This document shows, in pieces, positions 25,402-34,516 of a DNA stretch of 45,180 nucleotides. The translations under genes and the position numbers were made by a program. The stretch is from Acidobacteriota bacterium (lineage in GTDB: Bacteria; Acidobacteriota; Terriglobia; Terriglobales; SCQP01). Numbering within the stretch: position 1 is the first letter of the stretch; every line of letters begins with the position of its first letter. The stretch covers positions 1-45,180 of the forward strand of contig DAHUYO010000016.1 in assembly GCA_027315185.1 (NCBI GenBank). Reading direction: 5' to 3'. The notes under the pieces were generated by a model, which had not been told where the DNA came from, did not search any database, and saw only the letters and a list, made by a program, of their open reading frames with translations.

Positions 25402-26274
25402 TCACTCCCGCGCCGTCAGCACCGGGCAGGGCGCTTCCGACATCAGGTCATAGGCGGTGGCCCAGCCCGTGTACAACGAAACCCTCGGCACTCGTCGCGC
25501 GCCGAGAACGAGCAGGTCGGGTGCGTACAACTGCGTCGCGTCTCGAATTTGCTCCGCCGCTTTTCCGGAACGCACCGCCACCTCAATCTGGCACCAGCTT
25601 TCCGCCCCCGGCGGAATCAATGCCCGCAGCCGGCCTTCCGCCAGATTCACGTCACTCAAGCCGGGCGCGTGCGCACCTGCGGCCGGCATCACGTGCAGCA
25701 GCACCAGCCGCGCCTGCGTCCACTGCGCCAGGTAAAACGCATATGCGCTGGCATGTTCCGCCGCCTCGCCGAAATCGGTGGCGAACAGGATCGTCCGTGG
25801 TTCCGCGCTGGGCGGCGTGGTAACGCCCGGCCCTAACATCAGCACCGGCTGGCGTACCGTGCGGAACACCTTTTCCGCGGTGGATCCCAGCAGCATCTTG
25901 TTCAGCCCGCGCCGCCCCGCGCTCGCCAGCACGATCAAGTCCACATGGTTGCGCGTGACGATCGCCGGCAAGTCGTCCAGAATCTCGCCATAATCCATTT
26001 CCGTCGCATGCGCGATTCCCTCCAGCTCCCTCGAACCGGCGATTTTCGCTAGCTTCACCCGGCCCTCTTCCTGCGCCTGTGCCGACAAATCCACGTACGC
26101 GTCCCCCGCCAGCATCAACTGGCTCGGGCGCAGGAAATGAACCACGTGCACCGCGGCGCCGAAGCCGCGGGCCCAAGCTGCCGCGCAGCGCAGCGCCTCA
26201 TCCGAAGCCGGGGAAAAATCCGTGAGCACCAGAATGTTTCGAATCGCCACCCGTGGACTGACCGAAGATGTCAT
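25402..26274 (-). CDS. Tandem universal stress protein (two UspA domains)
   Basis: A 290-aa cytosolic protein made of two UspA-like domains. ATG 26274 is chosen because GGGAGG lies about 8 bases upstream. Domain 1 (residues ~10-145) starts IRNILVLTDFSPASDEAL and ends with the nucleotide-loop region VLASAGRRGLNKMLLGSTAEKVFRTVRQPVLML. Here the ATP motif G-2x-G-9x-G-S/T is nearly complete, with Ala replacing the first Gly. Domain 2 (~150-288) begins RTILFATDFGEAAEHASAYAF. Its loop (LVLGARRVPRVSLYTGWATAYDLM) lacks the second motif Gly and the G-S/T pair, so it is probably a non-binding, structural half. Usp proteins accompany starvation, redox and other stress responses; the exact role is unknown. 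The gene is divergent from the giant secreted protein. Confidence 0.9.
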   Translation of the reverse strand: MTSSVSPRVAIRNILVLTDFSPASDEALRCAAAWARGFGAAVHVVHFLRPSQLMLAGDAYVDLSAQAQEEGRVKLAKIAGSRELEGIAHATEMDYGEILDDLPAIVTRNHVDLIVLASAGRRGLNKMLLGSTAEKVFRTVRQPVLMLGPGVTTPPSAEPRTILFATDFGEAAEHASAYAFYLAQWTQARLVLLHVMPAAGAHAPGLSDVNLAEGRLRALIPPGAESWCQIEVAVRSGKAAEQIRDATQLYAPDLLVLGARRVPRVSLYTGWATAYDLMSEAPCPVLTARE

Positions 26275-26797
26275 CTCCGCCTCCCTGCCGCTCTCCCTCG
26301 CCACTTGGCCTTGCAAACCAACCGCCAACAGGTTCGACGCCATATCCCGTGGCTCCGGGAGCCTGAGGCCGCAGTGTGGAACGTAATCCAGAGCTGCGAC
26401 CGCCTTTCACAGTCTTCCAATAGCCTTGCTCGCTCCCGACCGGAACCTTTGCCGGGGCAGCGGTCCCCCCCTAACGGGCAGGGGAAACGCCGGGTGAAAC
26501 TGCGCAGGCCTGGGGCAAGCTCCCCAAGCTCACGCGTCCGCGCAGCATCGGTCGCCCTCCCTCCGCCAGATGGCGCCGGTTCACTTCGCTACAGCGCCGG
26601 CGCTTCCGGGTGCAACAGGGAAAAAACCGGCCATCTTCATTCCGTTCCCGGCTTCCGCCGGTCCCCAGCCGCGGGCAGCGCAGCGGACTGCCTTGACCAG
26701 AAAAAGGCCAAGTGATAGAAAGTACCTGCCGAGTCTCTGGTTTGCTTTCATGCCGCCGATTGTTATCGGGCATCGTGGCGGCCCACGAGAGGCCCAA
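26275..26797. other. 523-nt divergent intergenic region between usp and the giant protein
   Basis: No convincing gene is present on either strand. The reading frame of the giant protein stays open across its right part (from 26570), but this stretch lacks signal-peptide or domain character and has no ribosome site. The region holds the likely promoter at 26693-26721 and must also hold the usp promoter. The segment 26471-26520 contains G/A-rich sequence slightly reminiscent of a riboswitch core, which I do not accept. Confidence 0.5.
26693..26721 (+). promoter_or_regulatory. Possible sigma-70 type promoter of the giant secreted protein
   Basis: TTGACC (26693-26698) and TAGAAA (26716-26721) are separated by 17 bases, and the start codon lies about 76 nt downstream. 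The -35 matches consensus at five of six positions and the -10 at four. The local AT content is higher than in the surrounding sequence. Confidence 0.35.
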
Positions 26798-29700
26798 ATG
26801 TTTTTCAATCCGCGGAGGCGCATGTCCTGGAGATTGCGACGCATCCGGGTACTGGTTGTCGCGGTAGCGCTCCCCGCGTGTGTTTCGGCCCAATCCCGCC
26901 CAGTGCGCGGCATCACGCGCCAGATCCACCCGCGCATGGTGTCCGAAAGTTGGTACGCCACTTTGCGGCTGCGACGGCAACTGCCGCGCCGCGTTACCTT
27001 TATCGGCCGCTATCCGGGCTTCGCCTCCGCCAAGAAAAAAGCCAATGAGCGCATATGGCGCCGCCTGGCCGCCCGCCGCCTGCGCTCTTCTCGTTCCCCG
27101 CGGAAACTGACGATGCTGCTTCCCGCCAGCGCCGCCTCGCCGGTCTTCTTCGGTCCCGACGAAGCCGCCACCCAGGATCTGCCGCCGGATTCGCAGCTCG
27201 CCGTGGGCCCCACGCAAGTCGTTGTGGTGGTCAATTCGCTCATCGCGATCTACAACAAAAGCGGTAGCCAGCAAGGCTCGAATCAGAGCCTGGCCGCATT
27301 CTTCGGCAATCTGGTGACGGCCGGGCAAGTCTACGATCCACGAATCGTCTATGACGCCGCCGACCAGCGTTTTATCTTGTCTGCCGCCGATGTAGATTTG
27401 ACCAGTTTTAACGTGGGCAACGTCCTGTTGGCAGTATCGCAGAGCTCCGACGCCACCGGCCAATGGAACAAATACTCCATACCTTCGATGGGCCAGGCGG
27501 TCGTCGGTAGCGCCAATACGTATCCCGATTTCCCGACGTTGGGCTGGAGTTCCTCCGCGGTCTACATCTCCACTGGCCAATTCGCCGTGTCGTCATCCTG
27601 CATTGCGAGCAACACCTGCACTTTCTCCGATACTTGGATCCAGGTGGTCGGGCTTCCCGGCTTGTTGAGCGGCAATGCGACGCTGACCCTAACCACCTTC
27701 AAAAACGTTCAGACCGCCGCCGGTGGTCCAGCCTTCGCCATCGAGCCGGCCGTGACCGAAGGCGCCGCCCCCGCGGAATTCTTGGCCGCCGCCGATTTTG
27801 CCAATAGTCCGAACGCCGGTACCACCCTGGACCTGTTTTCGATCACCACCTCCGGCACCCCGACCCTGCAAGCCGCGGCGCTGACCGTTCCGTCGTTTTC
27901 CATGCCGCCCGATGCGCCGCAACCCGGACCCGTTGGCGCGGTAGCCGCCATTCCCACCAATGACTACCGCCTGCTCAATGCCGTTTGGAGCAACGGTTCC
28001 TTGTGGTGCGGATTGAACACGGCGGGCAGCAGTGGCCTCCCCGTTGCACGCTGGTATCAGATCGCGCTCTCGTCACTTTCCACCGCCAGCCTGACGCAGT
28101 CGGGCGATGTCGCCGGAAGCGGCGCGGGATATTACCCCGCCATTGCCGTGGACGCTAGCGGCGATATGGAGCTTGCCTTCACGACATCCAGCACCACAAC
28201 CTACGCCTCCGCCGCATTCACCGGCCGTGCCGCCGGCGATCCGGCCGGCGCGACTCGCAGCTATGGCGTCTACGAGCCCGGCACCGGTCCCTACCAGGAA
28301 ACCCAAGTGCCGATGCGCTGGGGCGACTACAGCGGCATGGCCTTGGATCCCAGCGACAGCAGCTTTTGGGCCATTGCCGAGCTAGCGGGATTCCCGGACC
28401 CCAACTATGAAACCGCCATCGCCCACGTCACCGGCCCGCCGGAACTGGCCATCGCTCCCGGAACGTTGGACTTCGGCAGTGTTATGGTTGGCTCCGCCGG
28501 CGCCGCGCAGACCGTTACTGTCACCAACGTCGGTGCGGACTCAGTGGCCATCGCCCAAGCCACCGCCGCCGGACCCAACGGCGCGGATTTCCCCCTCTCC
28601 GCCGATGCTTGCTCCAATACCACGCTCGCCGCCGGCCAAAGGTGCACCGTCAGCGTCGCGTTCAAGCCTGGTGCCGACGGGGACGATTGGGCCACCTTGG
28701 AGTTTCCCTATCAGGGCCAAGGCGGCATGATCACGGTCGGGTTGTCAGGCAAAGGCCTTATCGAACCCGTCTTGTCGTTCTCCCCGACCTCACTCGCCTT
28801 TCCTGACACCATCGAGCAAACTTCATCTGGTCCGCTGACTGTGACATTGACCAACACTGGTAATGCAACCGCCCAACAGTTGCAAGCGGGTGGAAGTGCC
28901 TATGCATTCGTGTTTTCCAGCAACTGCGGCGCTACCTTGGCGCCCGGGGCACGCTGCCAAGTCACCGCAACCTTCTACCCATTCACGACCGACACCTTCA
29001 GCGCCTTCATTTTCGCCGAAGCACAGTACCAGGGGGACGTCCAAGCCTCAATCCCTGTCACTGGTACCGGCGTCACCGCGCCGGCCGCCCTTTTCTGCCC
29101 CAACCCCGTCACCTTCGCCGCTCAGGCGGCTAACACCAGCAGTCCGCCTCAGCCCGTCATCTTGACCAACACCGGCAGCGCCTCGCTGGCCATCAGCAGC
29201 ATTGCCACCAGCGGTGATTTCTCCCAGACGTCCAATTGCGGCGCTAGCCTCGCCCCGCGCGCGAGTTGCACCATCGACGTCGTTTTTTCGCCCACCGCCT
29301 TCGGCGCCGCCACCGGAACGCTCTCGCTTGCGGACAACGCTGCTGGCAGCCCGCAGGTCGTGCAACTTTCGGGCACGGGAGGGACTGCTGCGGCGGCCAT
29401 CGCTCCTGCTGCGGTGGGACCGTCCGCGATCGTCGCAAGCATCGCCGCCGCGCGCCCGCGCTCTGCCGCGACCGGCAACGGCGTTGGTCCGCTCTCGTTC
29501 GCAGCCGCCATAGCGCATTCCCTGGAGCCGCGGGCGCACGTGGCAAGGCGCGCCAATCGCCTGCTGCGCCTGGCGCGTAAGCGGGACGCCCCGCGCGCGG
29601 CGAGGCTGAGTCCCGCGCCCATCGGCGCCCGGACCGCCGGCCGTGCCCAATTCACCTCCGCCGGTTCCGGTCGCTCCGCATCGCCTGGCGTCGTGAAGCG

Positions 29701-32700
29701 CCCGTTCGCCGCGCGCGCTGCGCCACGCTGGCCTGTCGTCTTTACGCCCAATCGCGGCCAATTCGCCCGAGGCATTCGGTTCCAGGCGCAACTTCCCGGC
29801 TACCGCCTGGCAATATCCGCCCGGCAAATGACGCTGGCTCTGTTCCCGCCGCCATCGCCGCGCCAAAGGCTATCGCCGCTCCCCGCCGCCCGCTCCCGTT
29901 CGCCGACTCCCGCTCTTATCGCTGTCCGCCTCGCCGGCGCCAACCCCGCCGCCGTTTTCACCGGTGCTGCCCCGCTCGCCGCCCGTGAAAACTTCTTCCT
30001 GGGCCGCGATCCCTCGCGCTGGCGCCGCAACGTACCCACCGACCGCCGCGTTCTCGCCCGTCACGTCTATCCCGGCATCAACCTGGCCTACTACGCGCAC
30101 CACCGCCAACTGGAATATGATTTCGATCTTGCGCCCGGCGCCAATCCTGCCAGCATCCGTCTGGTCCTGCGCCGCCTGGGCCCGCCGCATTCCTACCTGC
30201 GGCCCCGCGTCGCGCCAAATGGCGATCTTGTCCTCCACGCCGGGGTGGCGACGGTCCGCCTGTTGCGTCCCGTTGTTTACCAGCTCTCCGCCGCGGGTCA
30301 CCGCCGCATCATCGCCGGACGCTACGTCATCCACCGTTCCGGCCAAGTCGGCTTTGTCCTCGGTCCGTATGATCACTCCCGCCGCCTGGTCATTGATCCC
30401 GTCCTGGCGTTTTCCACCTACTTGGGCGGCTCGGGCTCGTTGTTCGGAGGCGATTACGCCCACGCCATCGCCACCGATTCCAGCGGCAATATCTACGTAG
30501 CGGGTCGGACCCTATCCGCGGATTTCCCGACTACGTCGGGCGCCTACCAGACCCGGTGCGGTGGGTGCCTCTACGGTCCGGGTGGTACGCAGACTGCTTA
30601 CGTCGCCAAGCTGAGCCCCAAGGGCTTGCTGCTTTATGCCACATTTCTGGGAGGCACCGGCTACACTAGCGCCCGCGCCGTCGCCGTGGATGCCGCCGGC
30701 AACGCCAACGTCGCCGGCGCCACCTCAGCGACCGATTTTCCCACCACGCCGGGGGCCCTGCAAGCCACGATGCCTGGCGGGACGGGAAATGAAATCGGCT
30801 TCGTCACCAAACTCGACTCCGCGGGATCAGCACTCGTGTATTCGACGTATTTTGGTAGCACCGCGCCCGCAAGCTCCCTGCCCAACCAGGTTAATGCGAT
30901 CGCAGTGGACAGCTCAGGACAGGCTTACGTTGTTGGCGAGACCCCTTCGCCTAGCTTTCCCACTACCTCCGGCGCGTTCCAACCCTCGTTCCCGGCGGCT
31001 GCTGGCAACGCCAGCGCCTTTGTTTCCAAGCTGAATGCCGCCGGATCGGGACTGATTTTCTCGACCTACCTGAGCGGCAGCTTCACCGGCTCCCTGTCGG
31101 CCGTAGCCCTCGACTCGGCTGGCGATGCCTATGTCGCGGGCTGGTCGTACGCGCTGGACTTTCCCACCACCCCCGGCGCGCTTCAGCGAGGGGCGTACGG
31201 CCCTGACTCAAGCGGCGGTGTCGAGCAGGGGGTCGTCGCAAAGTTTTCTCCCGGCGGCTCGCTGATCTATTCGACCTACCTCGGCACCCCGTTCGGCGAC
31301 GCCATTCCGGCCATCGCCGTGGGCCCCTCCGGCGCCGCCTACGTCACCGGATCCGACAGTGGCGGCTTCCCGGCCACCATTGCGGGCAGCCTAAACAACG
31401 GCGTGTTCGTTGCCAAGCTCCACCCCGACGGCTGTGCCCTGTTGGCCTCACGTTATGTCGCCCCCGCGCCCGGTAGCTCGGCCGCAATCGCTCTGGGCTC
31501 CGCGGGTGACGTCTATGTCGCGGGAGCGGAAACGTTCGGGTCGATAGGCTCATACGCCGTCAAGCCTTTGCAGCCCGACCTTAGCAGGTACGGCACGACA
31601 GGCTTCTTGGTTGAGCTGGACCCCAGCGAGCAAAACACCATCTTTCTCACCCCGTTCGGCGGCAGCGGTGCGAGCATATCCACCGGCGACAGCGTCCAGG
31701 CCATCGCGCTGGATCCATCCGGCAATGTGGATATCGCGGGCGACACGACATCGCTGGACCTGCCGGTAGCAAATGCCGTCCAGCCGCTTCCCGGAGGCGT
31801 GACCAGCGCCACGGCGTCTTACGCGTTACCCAGCACTACGTTTGTCGCGCAAATCGGTCCGGGTTCTCCTCCCCCAGTCACCTTGACCCGAAACTCGCTC
31901 ACTTTCCCCCCGGTGCCGATAGGCAGCCAGGGCACCCTGCCAGTCGAGCTCGTCGGAGTGCAAAATAATCAGCCTGTTGCCCTTGACATTGCTTCGGCCG
32001 CGATCAGCGGGAACGGCTTTGCAACTCCCGCCGCCATCCCGGTTGACGCTGCGCCAGCCTGCGGGGCGACGCTGGCCCCCGGCGCCGGCTGCGCCTTCTT
32101 TATCCAGTTTGACCCCTCCAGCTACGGATCCATCACAGGGGCGTTGACCATAACCGATGACGGCCCGGGCAGTCCCCGCACCATCGCTTTAAACGGGACC
32201 GGCGCCGCGGATTTCCAGCTTACTGGAGGGGTCGACACCACCATCGCTCCGTCCGCATCGGTAACCTTCCCAGTTACCGCCCAGTGGGCGCCGGACGCGC
32301 CCTACACCGGTCCTGGGGCGATCACCCTGGCCTGCCAAGGTGAAGCGCCGCTGACGTGCAACTTTTCCCCCGCTACGGTAAACCTATCCACGACTGTCGA
32401 CATCGCGACCAGCACGCTTACGCTTGGGAACCTGAGTACGCTCGCCGGTAAAACCGGTAAATTCACCGTTACCGGGACTGCCAGCGGTGAGACCGCCTCC
32501 GCGGCGTTCGCGATCACGGTCCAAGATTTTTCGCTCGCCGTTGCGCCATCCAGCGCCAACGTCACCCCCGGTCAGTCCGGAACGTTCGGCATAACCTTGC
32601 AATCAGCCATGGGGTTCAACGGCAATGTTGCGTTTGCCTGCACCGGCGCGCCGGCAGAGTCGACGTGCAGCATCGCGCCGTCCTCCGTGAACTTGAACGG

Positions 32701-33100
32701 CTCCGGGCCGACCAAGGCCACCGTCTCGGTAACCACCACGGCGCCGTCGCTTTTCGCGCCAACTCCGACGCCCGCGCCGCCGGACGTTCCCCTGGGGCCC
32801 TGGCTTGCGGCGTTGGCGCTGCTCCTGCTCGCTGCCGCCTTGGCTGCCGCTGCCCGTCCGCTCTGGCGGAGCACGAGCCGCGCACCGCGGTGGCCTGCGT
32901 TCGGCGCCGCCATTTTCCTACTTGCCACTACCGTCGCCCTCTGCGCCTCCTGCGGCGGCGGTGGAAGCGGCGGGGGCGGCGGCGGCGGTGGGGGAGCCAC
33001 GCACAACGCCGGTACGCCCACCGGCAACTACACGCTCACCATTTCCGCCTCGTCCGGCGCTCTCACCCACAAAGCGACCGTGACCCTGAACGTGCAATAA
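26798..33100 (+). CDS. Giant secreted protein: propeller-like N-domain, ASH repeats, SBBP repeats, Ig-like domains, C-terminal TM/poly-Gly tail
   Basis: About 2100 aa. ATG 26798 has GAGAGG five bases upstream; ATG 26822 is an alternative, and both precede the same signal peptide (IRVLVVAVALPACVSAQ). Approximate order: N-terminal propeller-like domain (120-545); three choice-of-anchor-D/ASH domains (547-864), each with FxxTxVTNxG-type and GxxCxxxVxF patterns; a basic Arg/Ala-rich linker (865-980); a DUF7948-like domain (980-1208, starting FTPNRGQFARGIRF); SBBP repeats (1205-1688, recurrent FSTYLGG, SSGNIYVAG, DFPTTSGA); a fourth ASH domain (1691-1804); two Ig-like domains (to ~1985); a hydrophobic helix (~1998-2020); a second hydrophobic helix; CASC plus a poly-Gly run; and a final strand-rich segment (GNYTLTIS, ATVTLNVQ). 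Such proteins are abundant in Acidobacteriota and of unknown function, probably cell-surface or matrix proteins. The linker followed by a typical protein start suggests two ancestral proteins were fused. Confidence 0.8.
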   Translation: MFFNPRRRMSWRLRRIRVLVVAVALPACVSAQSRPVRGITRQIHPRMVSESWYATLRLRRQLPRRVTFIGRYPGFASAKKKANERIWRRLAARRLRSSRSPRKLTMLLPASAASPVFFGPDEAATQDLPPDSQLAVGPTQVVVVVNSLIAIYNKSGSQQGSNQSLAAFFGNLVTAGQVYDPRIVYDAADQRFILSAADVDLTSFNVGNVLLAVSQSSDATGQWNKYSIPSMGQAVVGSANTYPDFPTLGWSSSAVYISTGQFAVSSSCIASNTCTFSDTWIQVVGLPGLLSGNATLTLTTFKNVQTAAGGPAFAIEPAVTEGAAPAEFLAAADFANSPNAGTTLDLFSITTSGTPTLQAAALTVPSFSMPPDAPQPGPVGAVAAIPTNDYRLLNAVWSNGSLWCGLNTAGSSGLPVARWYQIALSSLSTASLTQSGDVAGSGAGYYPAIAVDASGDMELAFTTSSTTTYASAAFTGRAAGDPAGATRSYGVYEPGTGPYQETQVPMRWGDYSGMALDPSDSSFWAIAELAGFPDPNYETAIAHVTGPPELAIAPGTLDFGSVMVGSAGAAQTVTVTNVGADSVAIAQATAAGPNGADFPLSADACSNTTLAAGQRCTVSVAFKPGADGDDWATLEFPYQGQGGMITVGLSGKGLIEPVLSFSPTSLAFPDTIEQTSSGPLTVTLTNTGNATAQQLQAGGSAYAFVFSSNCGATLAPGARCQVTATFYPFTTDTFSAFIFAEAQYQGDVQASIPVTGTGVTAPAALFCPNPVTFAAQAANTSSPPQPVILTNTGSASLAISSIATSGDFSQTSNCGASLAPRASCTIDVVFSPTAFGAATGTLSLADNAAGSPQVVQLSGTGGTAAAAIAPAAVGPSAIVASIAAARPRSAATGNGVGPLSFAAAIAHSLEPRAHVARRANRLLRLARKRDAPRAARLSPAPIGARTAGRAQFTSAGSGRSASPGVVKRPFAARAAPRWPVVFTPNRGQFARGIRFQAQLPGYRLAISARQMTLALFPPPSPRQRLSPLPAARSRSPTPALIAVRLAGANPAAVFTGAAPLAARENFFLGRDPSRWRRNVPTDRRVLARHVYPGINLAYYAHHRQLEYDFDLAPGANPASIRLVLRRLGPPHSYLRPRVAPNGDLVLHAGVATVRLLRPVVYQLSAAGHRRIIAGRYVIHRSGQVGFVLGPYDHSRRLVIDPVLAFSTYLGGSGSLFGGDYAHAIATDSSGNIYVAGRTLSADFPTTSGAYQTRCGGCLYGPGGTQTAYVAKLSPKGLLLYATFLGGTGYTSARAVAVDAAGNANVAGATSATDFPTTPGALQATMPGGTGNEIGFVTKLDSAGSALVYSTYFGSTAPASSLPNQVNAIAVDSSGQAYVVGETPSPSFPTTSGAFQPSFPAAAGNASAFVSKLNAAGSGLIFSTYLSGSFTGSLSAVALDSAGDAYVAGWSYALDFPTTPGALQRGAYGPDSSGGVEQGVVAKFSPGGSLIYSTYLGTPFGDAIPAIAVGPSGAAYVTGSDSGGFPATIAGSLNNGVFVAKLHPDGCALLASRYVAPAPGSSAAIALGSAGDVYVAGAETFGSIGSYAVKPLQPDLSRYGTTGFLVELDPSEQNTIFLTPFGGSGASISTGDSVQAIALDPSGNVDIAGDTTSLDLPVANAVQPLPGGVTSATASYALPSTTFVAQIGPGSPPPVTLTRNSLTFPPVPIGSQGTLPVELVGVQNNQPVALDIASAAISGNGFATPAAIPVDAAPACGATLAPGAGCAFFIQFDPSSYGSITGALTITDDGPGSPRTIALNGTGAADFQLTGGVDTTIAPSASVTFPVTAQWAPDAPYTGPGAITLACQGEAPLTCNFSPATVNLSTTVDIATSTLTLGNLSTLAGKTGKFTVTGTASGETASAAFAITVQDFSLAVAPSSANVTPGQSGTFGITLQSAMGFNGNVAFACTGAPAESTCSIAPSSVNLNGSGPTKATVSVTTTAPSLFAPTPTPAPPDVPLGPWLAALALLLLAAALAAAARPLWRSTSRAPRWPAFGAAIFLLATTVALCASCGGGGSGGGGGGGGGATHNAGTPTGNYTLTISASSGALTHKATVTLNVQ

Positions 33101-33215
33101 GCCATCCGGTCGTTCGCGGCGGCAACCGCTGTCCTGCGTGGCGGGGCCGGCAACACCTATCATCTCCAATCCGCCGCACCACCCGGCGCCCTCGCCCCCC
33201 ACCGTCGGCGCTGTG

Positions 33216-33230
33216 GCTGGCGCCGCCAGC
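33216..33230. terminator. Small hairpin downstream of the giant protein
   Basis: GCTGGC and GCCAGC flank a three-base GCC loop, followed by GTCCTT. It lies between convergent genes. A weak terminator candidate only. Confidence 0.3.
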
Positions 33231-33291
33231 GTCCTTATGCGCGCCTCTCCGCTGGGCCGTTTGACCCGCCGCCGCGTGCTTTTCCCCAGCG

Positions 33292-33579
33292 CTAACTGGT
33301 GAAATACTCCCCGTCGCCGCGGCGTGAATGAATCGTGGCGTCCATCGGCGAACTTTCCTGCGCCGCCCGGCGCCGCGCTTGTTCCTTCATCTCCTTGCGG
33401 ATCCGCTCCGCCGTTTCGCGCGCCGCTTCTGCCCGGGCTTCCGGATCGTCTGAAGCTGAGTCTGGGTCGGCAGCCTGCGCCGCTCCGATTTGTTGGGTTT
33501 CCTGCGCGTTCTGGTCGGGGTCCGGTTCGGACGTCTGCGCCGCGATTGCGGCTGGGGCTTTCTGCTGGAAGCGTTTCAT
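33292..33579 (-). CDS. Small charged hypothetical protein (95 aa)
   Basis: I recognise no family. ATG 33579 is well supported by GGGAGGT about 7 bases upstream, the strongest ribosome site in this part of the window. The protein has no hydrophobic segment and no Cys. Its first half is Gln/Ala/Asp/Pro-rich and probably disordered. The middle (ARAEAARETAERIRKEMKEQARRRA) is strongly charged with a helical heptad-like pattern, so a short coiled coil is likely, and the tail ends in RRGDGEYFTS. A cytosolic, soluble, possibly stress- or DNA-associated peptide would fit, but that is a guess. It is convergent with the giant gene and lies downstream of the DUF1697 gene on the same strand. Confidence 0.6.
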   Translation of the reverse strand: MKRFQQKAPAAIAAQTSEPDPDQNAQETQQIGAAQAADPDSASDDPEARAEAARETAERIRKEMKEQARRRAAQESSPMDATIHSRRGDGEYFTS

Positions 33580-33747
33580 GGTTGTACCTCCCGGTGTCGC
33601 TCTATCGGAACGATGCAATCGCCGTGCCATCGGCACCCGGCGCCAAAAAGCGGGTCGCCGCCCCCCTTCGGTTGCGTCCACTTGCCCTGGTTTGATCCAC
33701 TACGCGAATGCAGCTCAATGCGCCTCGACTCGCGCAGCGCCGGCTTG

Positions 33748-34269
33748 CTACCGTTCCAGAACTCGTGCCACGGCTAGAATGGTCCGCCAGTTCCGCGTCG
33801 TCACCGCCCCGCCGCAGATTCCATCCAGCTGGCCGAGCAGCCCAATTGCCTTCATCTCCCGGCGATAGGTCCCAAGTACGAATGGACCCGTGACGCCCGT
33901 CAGCCGCAATAGCCACTCGCCCCGCGCGGGCAGTTGCCTGGGGAGCGCGGGCAAGCTCGCGGCGCGATTCACTCGGACGCTAACGAACGGCACGATATCA
34001 GGCGCCGTGGCCAAGCCGCGAAATGGATCGGTGTGCACCAGGTGCAGAATTTCCTCGCCCGCGCACAGCGCGATTTCCGTGGCGAAGGGCAGCTTTCCCG
34101 CCAGCGCCGCCCGAAACCGATCCGTTGCGCCCGGCGTTCGCGCCACGAACGTCCCCGCCGCGCCAATATTTACTACCCCGTACGGAGCCAGCTCCCGTGC
34201 CGCGAGGCTGGGTCGGAACCTTCGATTCCCACCGACATTGACCCCGCGCAAAAACGCCACCAGCGCCAT
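33748..34269 (-). CDS. DUF1697 domain protein
   Basis: The N-terminal signature ALVAFLRGVNVGGNRRFRPSLAARELAPYGVVNIGAAGTFV matches DUF1697, a small cytosolic family of unknown function. The region normally reading 'SGNVVF' is AAGTFVAR here. ATG 34269 is chosen over ATG 34296 because the family begins a few residues before FLRG(V/I)NVGG. The remaining segments (FATEIALCAGEEILHLVHTDPF, TRNWRTILAVARVLE) also fit; the TRNWRT end is typical. The 173-aa length is normal. It is divergent from the GH35 gene, and the 247-nt gap between them contains no other gene that I can support. Confidence 0.82.
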   Translation of the reverse strand: MALVAFLRGVNVGGNRRFRPSLAARELAPYGVVNIGAAGTFVARTPGATDRFRAALAGKLPFATEIALCAGEEILHLVHTDPFRGLATAPDIVPFVSVRVNRAASLPALPRQLPARGEWLLRLTGVTGPFVLGTYRREMKAIGLLGQLDGICGGAVTTRNWRTILAVARVLER

Positions 34270-34516
34270 GGCCGCCACGCTCCAATTCGCCGCCACGCAA
34301 GTCTACTCCTGCCGGCGCTTGCCTGGTCTCACAAATGTGGGACACTGGCGAGTTCTGGCAGCAGCCCACGCGCAGGCCCGGCCTGACCCGCCTGCCGCTC
34401 GCGCGTCGCGCGGGGCTTGCGGATGGCGCCGCCGCCGTGCGGTCCCATCCGCGTCCGCCGGCGCGGCGGGCGCCGGTGCGGAAGGCAGCACGAAACCAGC
34501 ACGAGGAGAAACGCAA

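Noticed and set aside
26471-26520. Cobalamin-riboswitch-like core (GGGTGAAAC region)
   Set aside because: Only the short GGTGAAAC-like core resembles the family. The other conserved boxes are absent, and the downstream gene is not a cobalamin or transport gene.
30410-31860. Repeats considered as a CRISPR array
   Set aside because: The repetition is at protein level (SBBP units of variable DNA sequence) inside a gene. No short identical direct repeats with regular spacers were seen anywhere in the window.
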